From Lusitaniella coriacea LEGE 07157 (GTDB lineage Bacteria > Cyanobacteriota > Cyanobacteriia > Cyanobacteriales > Spirulinaceae), in NCBI RefSeq assembly GCF_015207425.1, contig NZ_JADEWZ010000005.1, forward strand, positions 62,001 to 126,000: DNA of 64,000 nucleotides, read 5' to 3'. The stretch's first letter is position 1; each line of letters starts with the position of its first letter. Below, piece by piece: positions 54,156 through 61,931 of the stretch. The notes under the pieces were generated by a model. It was not told the DNA's origin. It saw nothing but the letters and a program-made list of their open reading frames with translations, and did not search any database. A program made the translations under genes and the position numbers.

Positions 54156-54710
54156 GTGAGTAATCGATCTGAGTTTTTAGGCAATCAAAGCTCCTATTGG
54201 TCCCCCCCGGATCTCTCTGAGGCTGCTTTTATCGCCCCGAATGCAGTGGTGATGGGACAAGTGATTGTTCGTCCCGGAGCGAGTATTTGGTACGGTGCAG
54301 TGGTACGCGGCGATGTGGAACGGATCGAAATTGGCGCACAGACTAATATTCAAGATGGGGCAGTTTTGCACGGCGATCCGGGAAAGCCAACGATTCTGGA
54401 TGACTGCGTGACGATCGGACATCGGGCAGTGGTTCATTCTAGTTGCATCGAACGGGGATGTTTGATCGGAATTGGTGCCATCATTTTAGATGGGGTGCGA
54501 GTGGGTGCGGGGAGCATTATTGGTGCGGGATGCGTTGTCACTAAAAATGTTGCGCCGCGATCGTTGATGGTTGGCGTTCCCGCTCAACAACGACGGGTGA
54601 TTTCCGATGAAGAAGCCACAGAACTGATCGAACACGCCAAACGCTACGAAAAATTGGCACTCGTTCATGCGGGGAAAGGACAGGACTTAGGGTTTGTTGC
54701 TCCTTCATAA
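54156..54710 (+). CDS. Gamma-carbonic-anhydrase-like hexapeptide protein
   Basis: A 184-residue left-handed beta-helix protein of the gamma-CA/YrdA/PaaY type: SIWYGAVVRGDVERIEIG, NIQDGAVLHGD, TIGHRAVVHSSCI and GIGAIILDGVRVG. The three zinc-ligand His positions (VLHGD, GHRAVVH) are present. It may be an enzyme or only a structural relative. It is too short to be CcmM and has no RbcS-like domains. Start GTG 54156. Confidence 0.88.
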   Translation: MSNRSEFLGNQSSYWSPPDLSEAAFIAPNAVVMGQVIVRPGASIWYGAVVRGDVERIEIGAQTNIQDGAVLHGDPGKPTILDDCVTIGHRAVVHSSCIERGCLIGIGAIILDGVRVGAGSIIGAGCVVTKNVAPRSLMVGVPAQQRRVISDEEATELIEHAKRYEKLALVHAGKGQDLGFVAPS

Positions 54711-55034
54711 ATATGAGTTCGCCTTTGCTAATTTCTGTAAAAATTACGACCTTTCTTGTCGTACAATGAAGTTAGATGGGTTTGTGTTAACCACCGCCCG
54801 TTTACTAACAAAGTTTTGATTCAAATCCGGTGCGGTAGGGCATTCCGTATCGAGGTTGAGGGACGGCGAGGTTTCATCGCCATGTTCAATTAACCTAAAT
54901 AAAGCTTATCGAGTATCCGAAGCAATAGCTGGAGTTGGTAAGAAGCCCGTGCTGTATTGACAGCAATCAGCGTCGGGAGTATGTCACAGAACTTTAAATT
55001 ACTTTAATTAAGTAACCTAGGGGAGGTATAGAAC
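54711..55034. other. Long leader before the PsbY-like gene
   Basis: A 324-bp interval with several possible RNA hairpins, for example GGCGA-GGTTTCA-TCGCC at about 54865-54881, and the Shine-Dalgarno GGGGAGGT at 55020-55027. No tRNA or known ncRNA family is recognised. It may contain a long 5' untranslated leader or a small RNA. Confidence 0.4.
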
Positions 55035-55154
55035 ATGGTCTTTTTGAAACTTCTACTCATTTTGCTGCCGCTCGTTATTGCACTGGTCTGGGTTAGCCGC
55101 ATTATCGGCAAACCCGCCCTCGATCAAGGGAAGGATTTTTTGAATAAGCCATAG
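55035..55154 (+). CDS. psbY: PsbY-like small membrane protein of photosystem II
   Basis: A 39-residue protein with one membrane span (LLLILLPLVIALVWV), then RIIGKPALDQGKDFLNKP. The pattern LLP-x3-A-x2-W-x5-I-x3-A-x2-Q-x4-L matches cyanobacterial PsbY, a peripheral subunit of photosystem II near cytochrome b559. The start has a strong Shine-Dalgarno (GGGGAGGT, 8 bases upstream) and a strong terminator follows, so it is a real monocistronic gene. The family call is from a short alignment by eye. Confidence 0.65.
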   Translation: MVFLKLLLILLPLVIALVWVSRIIGKPALDQGKDFLNKP

Positions 55155-55199
55155 CCAAGGAACCGTTATTAGCCGATCTTTTAGGCTTTTCGAGCGTAG

Positions 55200-55230
55200 A
55201 GCTGCTTCCACGACTGAGAAGCAGCTTTTT
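55200..55230 (+). terminator. Rho-independent terminator after psbY-like gene
   Basis: Perfect 9-bp stem AGCTGCTTC (55200-55208) / GAAGCAGCT (55218-55226) with a 9-base loop, ending in TTTTT. It lies 45 bp after the stop and also faces the 3' end of ndhO on the other strand. Confidence 0.9.
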
Positions 55231-55250
55231 CCTGTCTTAAATGAAGTGTT

Positions 55251-55469
55251 TTAATCAACCCCTTCTAGCTGATCTAAACGCAACCAAATATTAGGAGTGG
55301 GTACATAAAACTTAACTAAAGCGTATTCATCGTTTAAGTCTACGATTTCTCCCTTGCTCTCAAAAATGTAGGGAGGAAAGCGAGTATCGCTAGCGGTTGC
55401 TTCCACGCTATTTTCTAAGTTTTCCCGTGCTGCACGCACGAGGGATCCTTTTTTTAGTTTGTCGGCCAT
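55251..55469 (-). CDS. ndhO: NDH-1 complex subunit O (NdhO)
   Basis: A 72-residue subunit of the cyanobacterial and chloroplast NDH-1 complex, which carries out ferredoxin:plastoquinone electron transfer in cyclic flow and respiration. The conserved body is [35 protein letters not shown] and [12 protein letters not shown]. The ATG at 55469 is the natural start; the 24 codons upstream in frame are not part of the family. NdhO is specific to oxygenic phototrophs, which supports the organism call. Confidence 0.95.
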   Translation of the reverse strand: MADKLKKGSLVRAARENLENSVEATASDTRFPPYIFESKGEIVDLNDEYALVKFYVPTPNIWLRLDQLEGVD

Positions 55470-55537
55470 AATTAGCGTTAACTCAATAATAAAGAATTGA
55501 CTTTCTGATTGTAATTGGGGTGAGTCCGCGATCGCGC

Positions 55538-55828
55538 TCAATCCACAGACACCGCATCGACATCGACGGTTTCCGCTTCCCCTTCTGGGGGGTCAACCAT
55601 TGCTTTCCGATTTTGGGCGAAGCTGAGAACGATCCGCGTCACTTCGCTCATCAATAGGGACAGAATGATAAAATCGTCAATCTGTCCGGCAATGGGAATA
55701 AAATCGGGGGAAATGTCGATGGGACTGATTAAATAGACAAGGGTTCCCAGAATAATCAGCCACCGATATTGGGGATGGCGAAGGGCATTCCCGTACCACT
55801 CATACAAGGATTTCAAAGAAATATTCAC
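55538..55828 (-). CDS. YkvA-family (DUF1232) membrane protein
   Basis: A 96-residue DUF1232 protein: [20 protein letters not shown] then [20 protein letters not shown], the hallmark PxDxxPDxxPxxGxxDD. One or two membrane segments; acidic C-terminus. Function unknown. Same strand as ndhO, 68 bp upstream of its start. Confidence 0.9.
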   Translation of the reverse strand: MNISLKSLYEWYGNALRHPQYRWLIILGTLVYLISPIDISPDFIPIAGQIDDFIILSLLMSEVTRIVLSFAQNRKAMVDPPEGEAETVDVDAVSVD

Positions 55829-55967
55829 AATTGCGTCCCTCTCTACCTAGCTCTAGAGTACTCCAACTCATCAACATATCCCGCAACCTATTCTTCCTCA
55901 CCGCGTCCCCGCGTCTCACTCTCTCCGTGTCTGTCCGACAAACTTTTTCCTTGGACGGCGATCGAAC

Positions 55968-57101
55968 TTATCCCCCCTGTCCGGGGAGAAAACTGCGTTT
56001 CAAAATCTTAACCGCTTGCTCGGTCACGTCGCCGTAGCGCAGTTCCCCGCAAAGAATCCGACTCATCACTTGAGCGGCTGCGGGACGCTTGACCCCGACT
56101 TTATAGGCGATTTTGGGAAATTTGAAGAATAATCCACTCAAACGTTGCGCGAGGGTCATATCCTGTCCCCACTCATCGGCAATGGTTTGGGTATATTGCG
56201 CGATCGCGTCTGCGTTTCCCGCGATCGCGCGATCGATGGCTTCTGCGGCTTTAACCCCCGTGAAGATTGCCGGACGAATCCCTTCTGCCAGGAGCGGGTC
56301 GGCAACTCCCGCCGCGTCCCCAGCCAACAGCGCATTTTGCGTATGGAGCGCTCGCTTCTCAGACCAGAGATTCAGGGGATGCTCGTAGTATTCAGCCTGA
56401 GAAACATCAACGCCGATCTGGGAGGCATAATTCATCAATTGCTTCTGCAACTCCTTGGCTTTTCCCTTATGGGTTCCCATCAAGCCCGCACTGATTGTAA
56501 AGCGCTCCGTTTTGGGAAAATTCCAGATAAAGCCATTTTTAAGGGAACCGAAATCAAATTGCGCCGCATCGGGTTTTGTGGGGGGAGCTTCTACCTCCAA
56601 CACCGCCGCTAAAACTGTTTTTGGCGCTTTAAAACCGAGCAGTTCGGCACAGGGTCCTTGTACCCCATCCGCCGCAATCAAATAACGCGCTGCCCAATTT
56701 CCCTGAGAAGTTGTCACCTGCCACGCACCATTTTTAAATTCAAGGGCGCTCACGGCTGCCCCATCTTGCACTTGAGCGCCTTGTTCCTTCGCTTTTTCCA
56801 GCAGGAAACCATCGAAAACATCTCGCCGCACCATCCACATCGGTTCGGTGGTCAGTTTGACTTCCACCGGATCGCTGAGAGTCCAGGTGTAGTTCACCTT
56901 AGACACGGTTGTTGAGATCGCTGGCGCGAAGTCAAAATCGAACCATTGGGCAACCGCAGGAGATACGCCTCCCCCACAAGGTTTATAGCGCGGGAGCGTT
57001 TCTTTTTCTAGTACTAAAACCGAATGTCCGTTCTTCGCAAGGTGATAAGCTGCTGCCCCGCCTGCGGGACCAGAACCGACGATAATACAGTCAAGCATCA
57101 A
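55968..57101 (-). CDS. Geranylgeranyl-reductase-family FAD oxidoreductase
   Basis: A 377-residue flavoprotein. Rossmann motif CIIVGSGPAGGAAAYHLAK (about 5-23), PRYKPCGGGVSP (the family's C-G-G block), YLIAADGVQGPCA and LLAGDAAGVADPLLAEGIRPA. This is the ChlP/GGR-like group that reduces prenyl double bonds; the canonical chlorophyll GGR (ChlP) is a different, longer paralogue, so the substrate here is uncertain. The start has two tandem ATGs. It stands between ykvA-like and frr on the same strand. Confidence 0.88.
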   Translation of the reverse strand: MMLDCIIVGSGPAGGAAAYHLAKNGHSVLVLEKETLPRYKPCGGGVSPAVAQWFDFDFAPAISTTVSKVNYTWTLSDPVEVKLTTEPMWMVRRDVFDGFLLEKAKEQGAQVQDGAAVSALEFKNGAWQVTTSQGNWAARYLIAADGVQGPCAELLGFKAPKTVLAAVLEVEAPPTKPDAAQFDFGSLKNGFIWNFPKTERFTISAGLMGTHKGKAKELQKQLMNYASQIGVDVSQAEYYEHPLNLWSEKRALHTQNALLAGDAAGVADPLLAEGIRPAIFTGVKAAEAIDRAIAGNADAIAQYTQTIADEWGQDMTLAQRLSGLFFKFPKIAYKVGVKRPAAAQVMSRILCGELRYGDVTEQAVKILKRSFLPGQGG

Positions 57102-57177
57102 TAACTCAAGAGTAAGGGTTAAACAGGATCGGGCAAAAGGTGCGTAAATTACTAAATATTTGGATACCGAGCGCTTT

Positions 57178-57726
57178 TTAAACGGTGGTAATATCTTTTT
57201 CTTTTACGCCGAGCAGATCGTCAATTTTGTTGGTGTACTTGTCGGTGAGCGATTGGATATCTTCTTGGGTGTTGTGGGATTCGTCTTCAGAAATCTCGTG
57301 ATTTTTCTCTTGCTTGCGCACAGAGTCGATCGCGTCCCGACGGATATTGCGAATCGAAACTTTCCCTTCTTCGGCGTATTTTCCTGCCAGTTTAACCAAT
57401 TCCTGACGGCGATCGCTGGTGAGTTGGGGAATATTCAAGCGAATTGTCGTACCGTCGTTGTTCGGCGTTAAACCGAGATCGGAGAGGGAAATCGCTTTTT
57501 CAATGGCTGCTGCACTGCCTTTATCGTAAGGTTGAATGGCAATGGTTGTCGCATCGGGTGTTGAAATATTGGCAAGGGACTTGAGCGGTGTTTCCGTCCC
57601 GTAGTATTCAACGGCGATGCGGTCGAGCAAACTGGTATTTGCCCGTCCGGTTCGGATGGTATTAAAAGCGCGTTGAGTGGCATCAACCGCCTTTTTCATA
57701 TGGCTTTCAACATCAGTTAACTTCAC
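57178..57726 (-). CDS. frr: Ribosome recycling factor
   Basis: RRF, 182 residues from GTG 57726 ([14 protein letters not shown]). It splits post-termination ribosomes with EF-G. Family blocks: [47 protein letters not shown] and [23 protein letters not shown] precedes the start at normal spacing. It overlaps the end of pyrH by 14 bp in the usual pyrH-frr order, so the two are translationally coupled. Confidence 0.97.
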   Translation of the reverse strand: MKLTDVESHMKKAVDATQRAFNTIRTGRANTSLLDRIAVEYYGTETPLKSLANISTPDATTIAIQPYDKGSAAAIEKAISLSDLGLTPNNDGTTIRLNIPQLTSDRRQELVKLAGKYAEEGKVSIRNIRRDAIDSVRKQEKNHEISEDESHNTQEDIQSLTDKYTNKIDDLLGVKEKDITTV

Positions 57727-58435
57727 ATAAACCTCCCACAATAGTTCCAATAGGCTCTCCTCGAACGGAGCGAATAATATTGCCCCGAACGGATAGGTCA
57801 AAGACAACAATGGGAATATTGTTTTCTTTACAAAGCGCGATCGCGGTTCCGTCCATCACTCGTAAATCATTGGTAAGGACGTGACTATAAGTCAAGCTCT
57901 TATAACGTTTGGCATCCGGATTGGTATGAGGATCGCTATCATACACTCCGTCCACTTTTGTGGCTTTGAAAATGACTTCTGCATCAATTTCCGCCGCTCT
58001 AAGTGCTGCGGTGGTATCTGTCGTAAAGAAAGGATTCCCCGATCCAGCACCAAAAATAACAACTCGCCCTTTTTCTAAGTGGCGAATTGCGCGACGGCGA
58101 ATATAGGGTTCTGCAATTTCTTGCATGGCGATTGCCGTTTGGACGCGAGTCGGGATGCCAATTTGTTCTAGGGCATCTTGCATGGCGATCGCGTTCATTA
58201 CCGTTGCCATCATCCCGACGTAATCGGCAGTTGCTCGTTCCATGCCAGCAGCAGATGCCTTTACGCCGCGAAAAATGTTGCCGCCACCGACAACAATGGC
58301 AATCTGAGTACCATTATTGACGACCTCTGAGATTTCCTGGGCAATGTCTGCGACAACTTTGGGATCGATCCCATAGCCAAGATTGCCCATCAAGGCTTCA
58401 CCGCTCAGTTTTAGTAAAACCCTTTGGTATGTCAT
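57713..58435 (-). CDS. pyrH: UMP kinase
   Basis: A 240-residue hexameric UMP kinase making [16 protein letters not shown] at the start, [48 protein letters not shown] and [10 protein letters not shown] are all canonical. First gene of the pyrH-frr operon. Confidence 0.98.
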   Translation of the reverse strand: MTYQRVLLKLSGEALMGNLGYGIDPKVVADIAQEISEVVNNGTQIAIVVGGGNIFRGVKASAAGMERATADYVGMMATVMNAIAMQDALEQIGIPTRVQTAIAMQEIAEPYIRRRAIRHLEKGRVVIFGAGSGNPFFTTDTTAALRAAEIDAEVIFKATKVDGVYDSDPHTNPDAKRYKSLTYSHVLTNDLRVMDGTAIALCKENNIPIVVFDLSVRGNIIRSVRGEPIGTIVGGLCEVN

Positions 58436-58565
58436 CGGTTAATTGCGACTTATACAATGAAGGTTAATTTTTCCCACGTTTTAAGATAGCAGGTTTTTGT
58501 ACCTAGTCGTCTTTCTGGGGAATGGGAGGGAGTGCTTAAGGGGTGCGATCCCGGCGATTGGCACA

Positions 58566-59117
58566 CTATTCGCGCCATTTGAGAGAACAACCAACGGCTT
58601 CTGTGCGATCGCGCGTAATGGCTTCCCCTTGGAGGAGGTTCGCGATCGCCTCCCGTAAATAAAACTGCCGCACCGCTTCTGGATCGTTGGGGTTATCGTC
58701 AATGGCACCGCGATAGCGAACGATCCCTTCGCGATCGAGTAAAAAGACTTCGGGGGTCTTTTGAGCGCCAAAACCCAATGCCACGTCCTGGGAAGGATCG
58801 CGCAAATAGGGAAAGTTCAAATGGCGCTCTTGTGCAAAAGCTTTCATTTGCTCGAAGCTATCTTCGGGAACTTTTTTCGCATCGTTGGCATTAATTCCAA
58901 TCAGGGTGAATCCTTGCGCTTCAAAATCCGTTTGCAATTGTTTGAGGCGCTCAAGGTAACCGCGAACGTAAGGGCAATGATTGCACATGAAAATCACCCC
59001 CACGGCTCGAAAATCTTCGCGATAGGATGTGAGATGATACACTTGCTCGTCGATGCCTGGAAGCTCGAAGTCGGGAGCGTGAGCGTCCGCTGAACGATCT
59101 TGGTGTTCCCCTAACAT
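58566..59117 (-). CDS. Thioredoxin-fold/peroxiredoxin-like protein
   Basis: A 183-residue redoxin of the AhpC/TSA-like group: APDFELPGIDEQVYHL, then IFMCNHCPYVRGYLERL with a CxxC (MCNHCP), GINANDAKKVPEDSF, and KTPEVFLLDREG with the cis-Pro. It is the type often annotated 'thioredoxin family protein' in cyanobacteria. The partner is unknown. It ends 131 bp from pyrH. Confidence 0.88.
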   Translation of the reverse strand: MLGEHQDRSADAHAPDFELPGIDEQVYHLTSYREDFRAVGVIFMCNHCPYVRGYLERLKQLQTDFEAQGFTLIGINANDAKKVPEDSFEQMKAFAQERHLNFPYLRDPSQDVALGFGAQKTPEVFLLDREGIVRYRGAIDDNPNDPEAVRQFYLREAIANLLQGEAITRDRTEAVGCSLKWRE

Positions 59118-59137
59118 ACGGCGTGCGTCCCCCTTTT

Positions 59138-60079
59138 CTACAGTCCGTTTGACTTAATCGAATTGGTCTTGATTTGCCAGCCTTGGCTTAACGCATAATA
59201 ACCAATTAGTTTATAAACCAGTTTAGCAGCCGTAAACTCCGATACGACGGAATCGGAGATGGGAGCAAGTTCGACGACATCGCACCCGATCGCGCGATGG
59301 GTTTCAAGAATTCGCCGCAAAAAGCGCAGGAGTCCGTACCAATCGAGTCCTCCTGGTTGGGGGGTTCCCACTCCCGGCATAAGTGTGGGGTCGAGTCCGT
59401 CGAGATCGATGGTAATAAAGACATTTTTGGTGGGAATTTGCGCGATCGCGTCCTCAATCCAATGGGGATTATTCGCGATTTCATCCGCCCAAAGAACGGG
59501 AATATTTTTATCGTGAATTAATGCGGCTTCTTCTTGACAAATGCTGCGAATTCCTACGGGCAGAATGGGTAAACCCATCTCCCAAATGCGACGCATCACG
59601 CAGGCATGGTTGTGGATTGAACCGTCGTATTCGTAGCGCAAATCCCCGTGCGCGTCGATTTGCACCACGGTAAAGGGTTCGTCGAGGGCTTCTCGATAAG
59701 CAGAGACAATTCCCGTCGTAATCGCGTGTTCGCCTCCTAACGCAATAACAAATTTTCCATCGGCAATGCAACGAGAAACGGCAGTTTTTGCCTCTTGTAA
59801 CATAATTTCTGGGGCGACCGACCGCGATCGCGTATCGGCAATGGGAGAGTTCGTATAAACGCTTACCGAATGAATCACTTCCCATTTCAACTCAACATCG
59901 TAATATTCGAGTTGATCGGATGCTGTTAGGATTGCCTCTGGCCCCTTCTCGCATCCTTTTCTGTAGGTCGTGGTTGCTTCGTAAGGAATGGGTAAGATGA
60001 CAATCTGGGCAGAGTCGTAAGGGCATTCGACCTCCGAGCCAATAAAGGATTGTACGGAACTAAAAGATTTGAGTGGCAT
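59138..60079 (-). CDS. speB: Agmatinase-family ureohydrolase
   Basis: A 313-residue Mn-dependent ureohydrolase. Metal-site motifs: ALGGEHAITTG, QIDAHGDLR, NHACVMRRIWE and TIDLDGLDPT, with DVVELAPISD after. All ligands are present. Agmatinase (agmatine to putrescine and urea) is the likeliest activity. Cyanobacterial relatives include a nickel guanidine hydrolase, which I cannot exclude; no guanidine riboswitch is recognised in the 250-bp leader. Confidence 0.88.
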   Translation of the reverse strand: MPLKSFSSVQSFIGSEVECPYDSAQIVILPIPYEATTTYRKGCEKGPEAILTASDQLEYYDVELKWEVIHSVSVYTNSPIADTRSRSVAPEIMLQEAKTAVSRCIADGKFVIALGGEHAITTGIVSAYREALDEPFTVVQIDAHGDLRYEYDGSIHNHACVMRRIWEMGLPILPVGIRSICQEEAALIHDKNIPVLWADEIANNPHWIEDAIAQIPTKNVFITIDLDGLDPTLMPGVGTPQPGGLDWYGLLRFLRRILETHRAIGCDVVELAPISDSVVSEFTAAKLVYKLIGYYALSQGWQIKTNSIKSNGL

Positions 60080-60329
60080 AAAAAATAACGAGAGGAGAAG
60101 CTTAAATACTTATGAAAAATCCGGCTGGGTTGTAGCACAAATCGATTATTTATTACATAATGTTAAAAGTTTGTCCCAAACGTCCGAATTTTAATAGCGA
60201 TTGCGTGAAGATTTTTTACTGCATCGCAGCAAAACGGCATAATTTCAAGAGTTTTTACCCTAAACAATATTCAGGGAAGATCGTCTAAAAAACGGTCAAG
60301 CACGAGATTTAACGAGGAGTAACTTTTTA

Positions 60330-60815
60330 ATGACTTCATTCCTATTGGCATTGGTCGCGATATCCTATCTATTTTCAGGCTTAGTCTGCTATGGTGCCGC
60401 AACAGCGAACAAAAAAGAGAATTCAAAAAACCGATTCACGATTTTGGGTTGGATAGGATGGCTGTTGCGCGAGATCGAACAATCCAAAAACCAAGAGGAT
60501 ACAAGCGTTCGAGAAATTTCCCTAGATGCGATAACGCTACTCGAAGGTGAGAGTGCTTATATTCCACCAGAGGAGAATGGAAATGAGGCGGGAGACTGGG
60601 AGAGCTATTTAGACATTCAACCGCGCGATCGCATCGGGGACATCCTACAGCAAATTGCCGTGTTAAATCGGCTCCAAGTGCAACAGATTTTGCAAGAACA
60701 AGCCCAAACTCGCTTGCATTTTGGACAAATTGCCATCCAAAAAGGATGGGTTAAACCACAAACTGTTAACCGCATTGTTGGATATCAATTACAAGCACGG
60801 ACGTTGCAGCATTAA
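60330..60815 (+). CDS. Membrane-anchored protein with MshEN/GspE-N-like C-terminus
   Basis: A 161-residue protein. An N-terminal membrane segment (FLLALVAISYLFSGLVCYGA) is followed by a variable acidic linker and a C-terminal region (about 100-155: RIGDILQQIAVLNRLQ, LHFGQIAIQKGWV) resembling the two-helix repeats of MshEN/T2SSE N-terminal domains, which in other proteins bind cyclic-di-GMP. Given GGDEF-EAL genes in the window that is suggestive but unproven. ATG 60330 has GAGGAG about 10 bases upstream. Confidence 0.65.
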   Translation: MTSFLLALVAISYLFSGLVCYGAATANKKENSKNRFTILGWIGWLLREIEQSKNQEDTSVREISLDAITLLEGESAYIPPEENGNEAGDWESYLDIQPRDRIGDILQQIAVLNRLQVQQILQEQAQTRLHFGQIAIQKGWVKPQTVNRIVGYQLQARTLQH

Positions 60816-60878
60816 ATCCAAAAAATCAAAAGAGAATACGCGCCCTATACTAAAACCATCCCGACATTGGTTTGTCCC

Positions 60879-61643
60879 ATGCTCGCTTCTGCACCCCCTT
60901 ACCAAATTACCTGGGAACTCCTACCCGAAGATTTCGTTTTAGACGACCGACCTGTGGATAATGTTAACCAACCACCGCTAGCGGCTGCCCTTACAGAGAG
61001 CTTAGAGTTGGCAGGGAGAATTCCCGAAAATGCGTTAATTGCAACGAACTACGGAATTTGTGCCGCGATCGCGCGTAAAATTGTTGTCAAAGCGCCAGAT
61101 TGGTTTTACATCCCGCAAATTCGCGTCCCCAGAACTGAAGTCAAACGAAGCTACACTCCCCACAAACAAGGCGATCTTCCCATCGTTGTCATGGAATTTA
61201 TCTCCGATACCGATGGCAGCGAATATTCGAGCAAACGAACCTATCCTCCCGGAAAATGGTTCTTTTACGAGCGAGTTTTGCAAGTTCCCAACTACATTAT
61301 CTTTGAACCCGAAAGCGGTAGCTTAGAAGTACACCGCTTGGATGAATCTGGGCAATACGAATTGCGTTCCCCCGATGAAAATAATTGCTACTGGCTGGCA
61401 GAGATGGAATTATTTATCGGTTCGTGGGAAGGGAAGCGAGAAAATCGCGCGGGATATTGGTTGCGGTGGTGGGATAAAACCGGAGAACTTCTTTTGTGGG
61501 GTTCTGAGTTAGTGCAACAAGAACGAGCAGCCAAAGAAGCCGCAGAACAGCAAGCCAACCAAGAACGAGCAGCTAAAGAAGTCGCAGAACAACGATTAGC
61601 CGCCTTAGAACGGCGCTTGCGGGACGCGGGACTTGGGCCTTAG
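60879..61643 (+). CDS. Uma2-family protein with C-terminal coiled coil
   Basis: A 254-residue Uma2 protein. The DUF820 part has VKAPDWFYIPQ (active-site Asp), LPIVVMEFISDTDGSEY (E-F-I-S block) and YERVLQVPNYIIFEP. The last ~45 residues are an Ala/Glu/Gln coiled coil with repeats of QERAAKEAAEQ, a common cyanobacterial Uma2 addition. The ATG at 60879 is preferred to the TTG at 60867. Third Uma2 gene in the window. Confidence 0.9.
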   Translation: MLASAPPYQITWELLPEDFVLDDRPVDNVNQPPLAAALTESLELAGRIPENALIATNYGICAAIARKIVVKAPDWFYIPQIRVPRTEVKRSYTPHKQGDLPIVVMEFISDTDGSEYSSKRTYPPGKWFFYERVLQVPNYIIFEPESGSLEVHRLDESGQYELRSPDENNCYWLAEMELFIGSWEGKRENRAGYWLRWWDKTGELLLWGSELVQQERAAKEAAEQQANQERAAKEVAEQRLAALERRLRDAGLGP

Positions 61644-61931
61644 AGTCCCCAGGAAAAAGTCGTCCAATTACTTCAGACAGGTACAGTGACGCTGGAGAAG
61701 ACACGAGGACGCGGTGAGAAGATTTATTGCTTATCACTTGATTGACAAACTACTCGATTGAGAAACGCTATAATGCCTTGTTTCCGAATATAGATTGCTT
61801 GGATATACTATATCCAGTTTCCATAGCGCTCTCAGGTCTGTATCGATCGTTCGCTATCTATACTTTGAGAGTTTTTTTAAGCGACCTATCTCACTTTTCC
61901 ACTGTCCTCTCAGCCTAAAGGGATTATAGCC
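61644..61931. other. Intergenic interval with GACGCGG-type repeat
   Basis: No gene is seen. A GTGACGCTGG...GACGCGGTGAGA fragment of the G-rich simple-repeat family lies at about 61682-61713. A CGCTATAATGCC sequence at about 61767 and AT-rich DNA after it may hold the promoter of the next gene. Confidence 0.45.

Noticed and set aside
54711-55034. A tRNA or known ncRNA, from a GATTCAAATCC stretch near 54820
   Set aside because: No acceptor stem, anticodon arm or D-arm can be folded around it.
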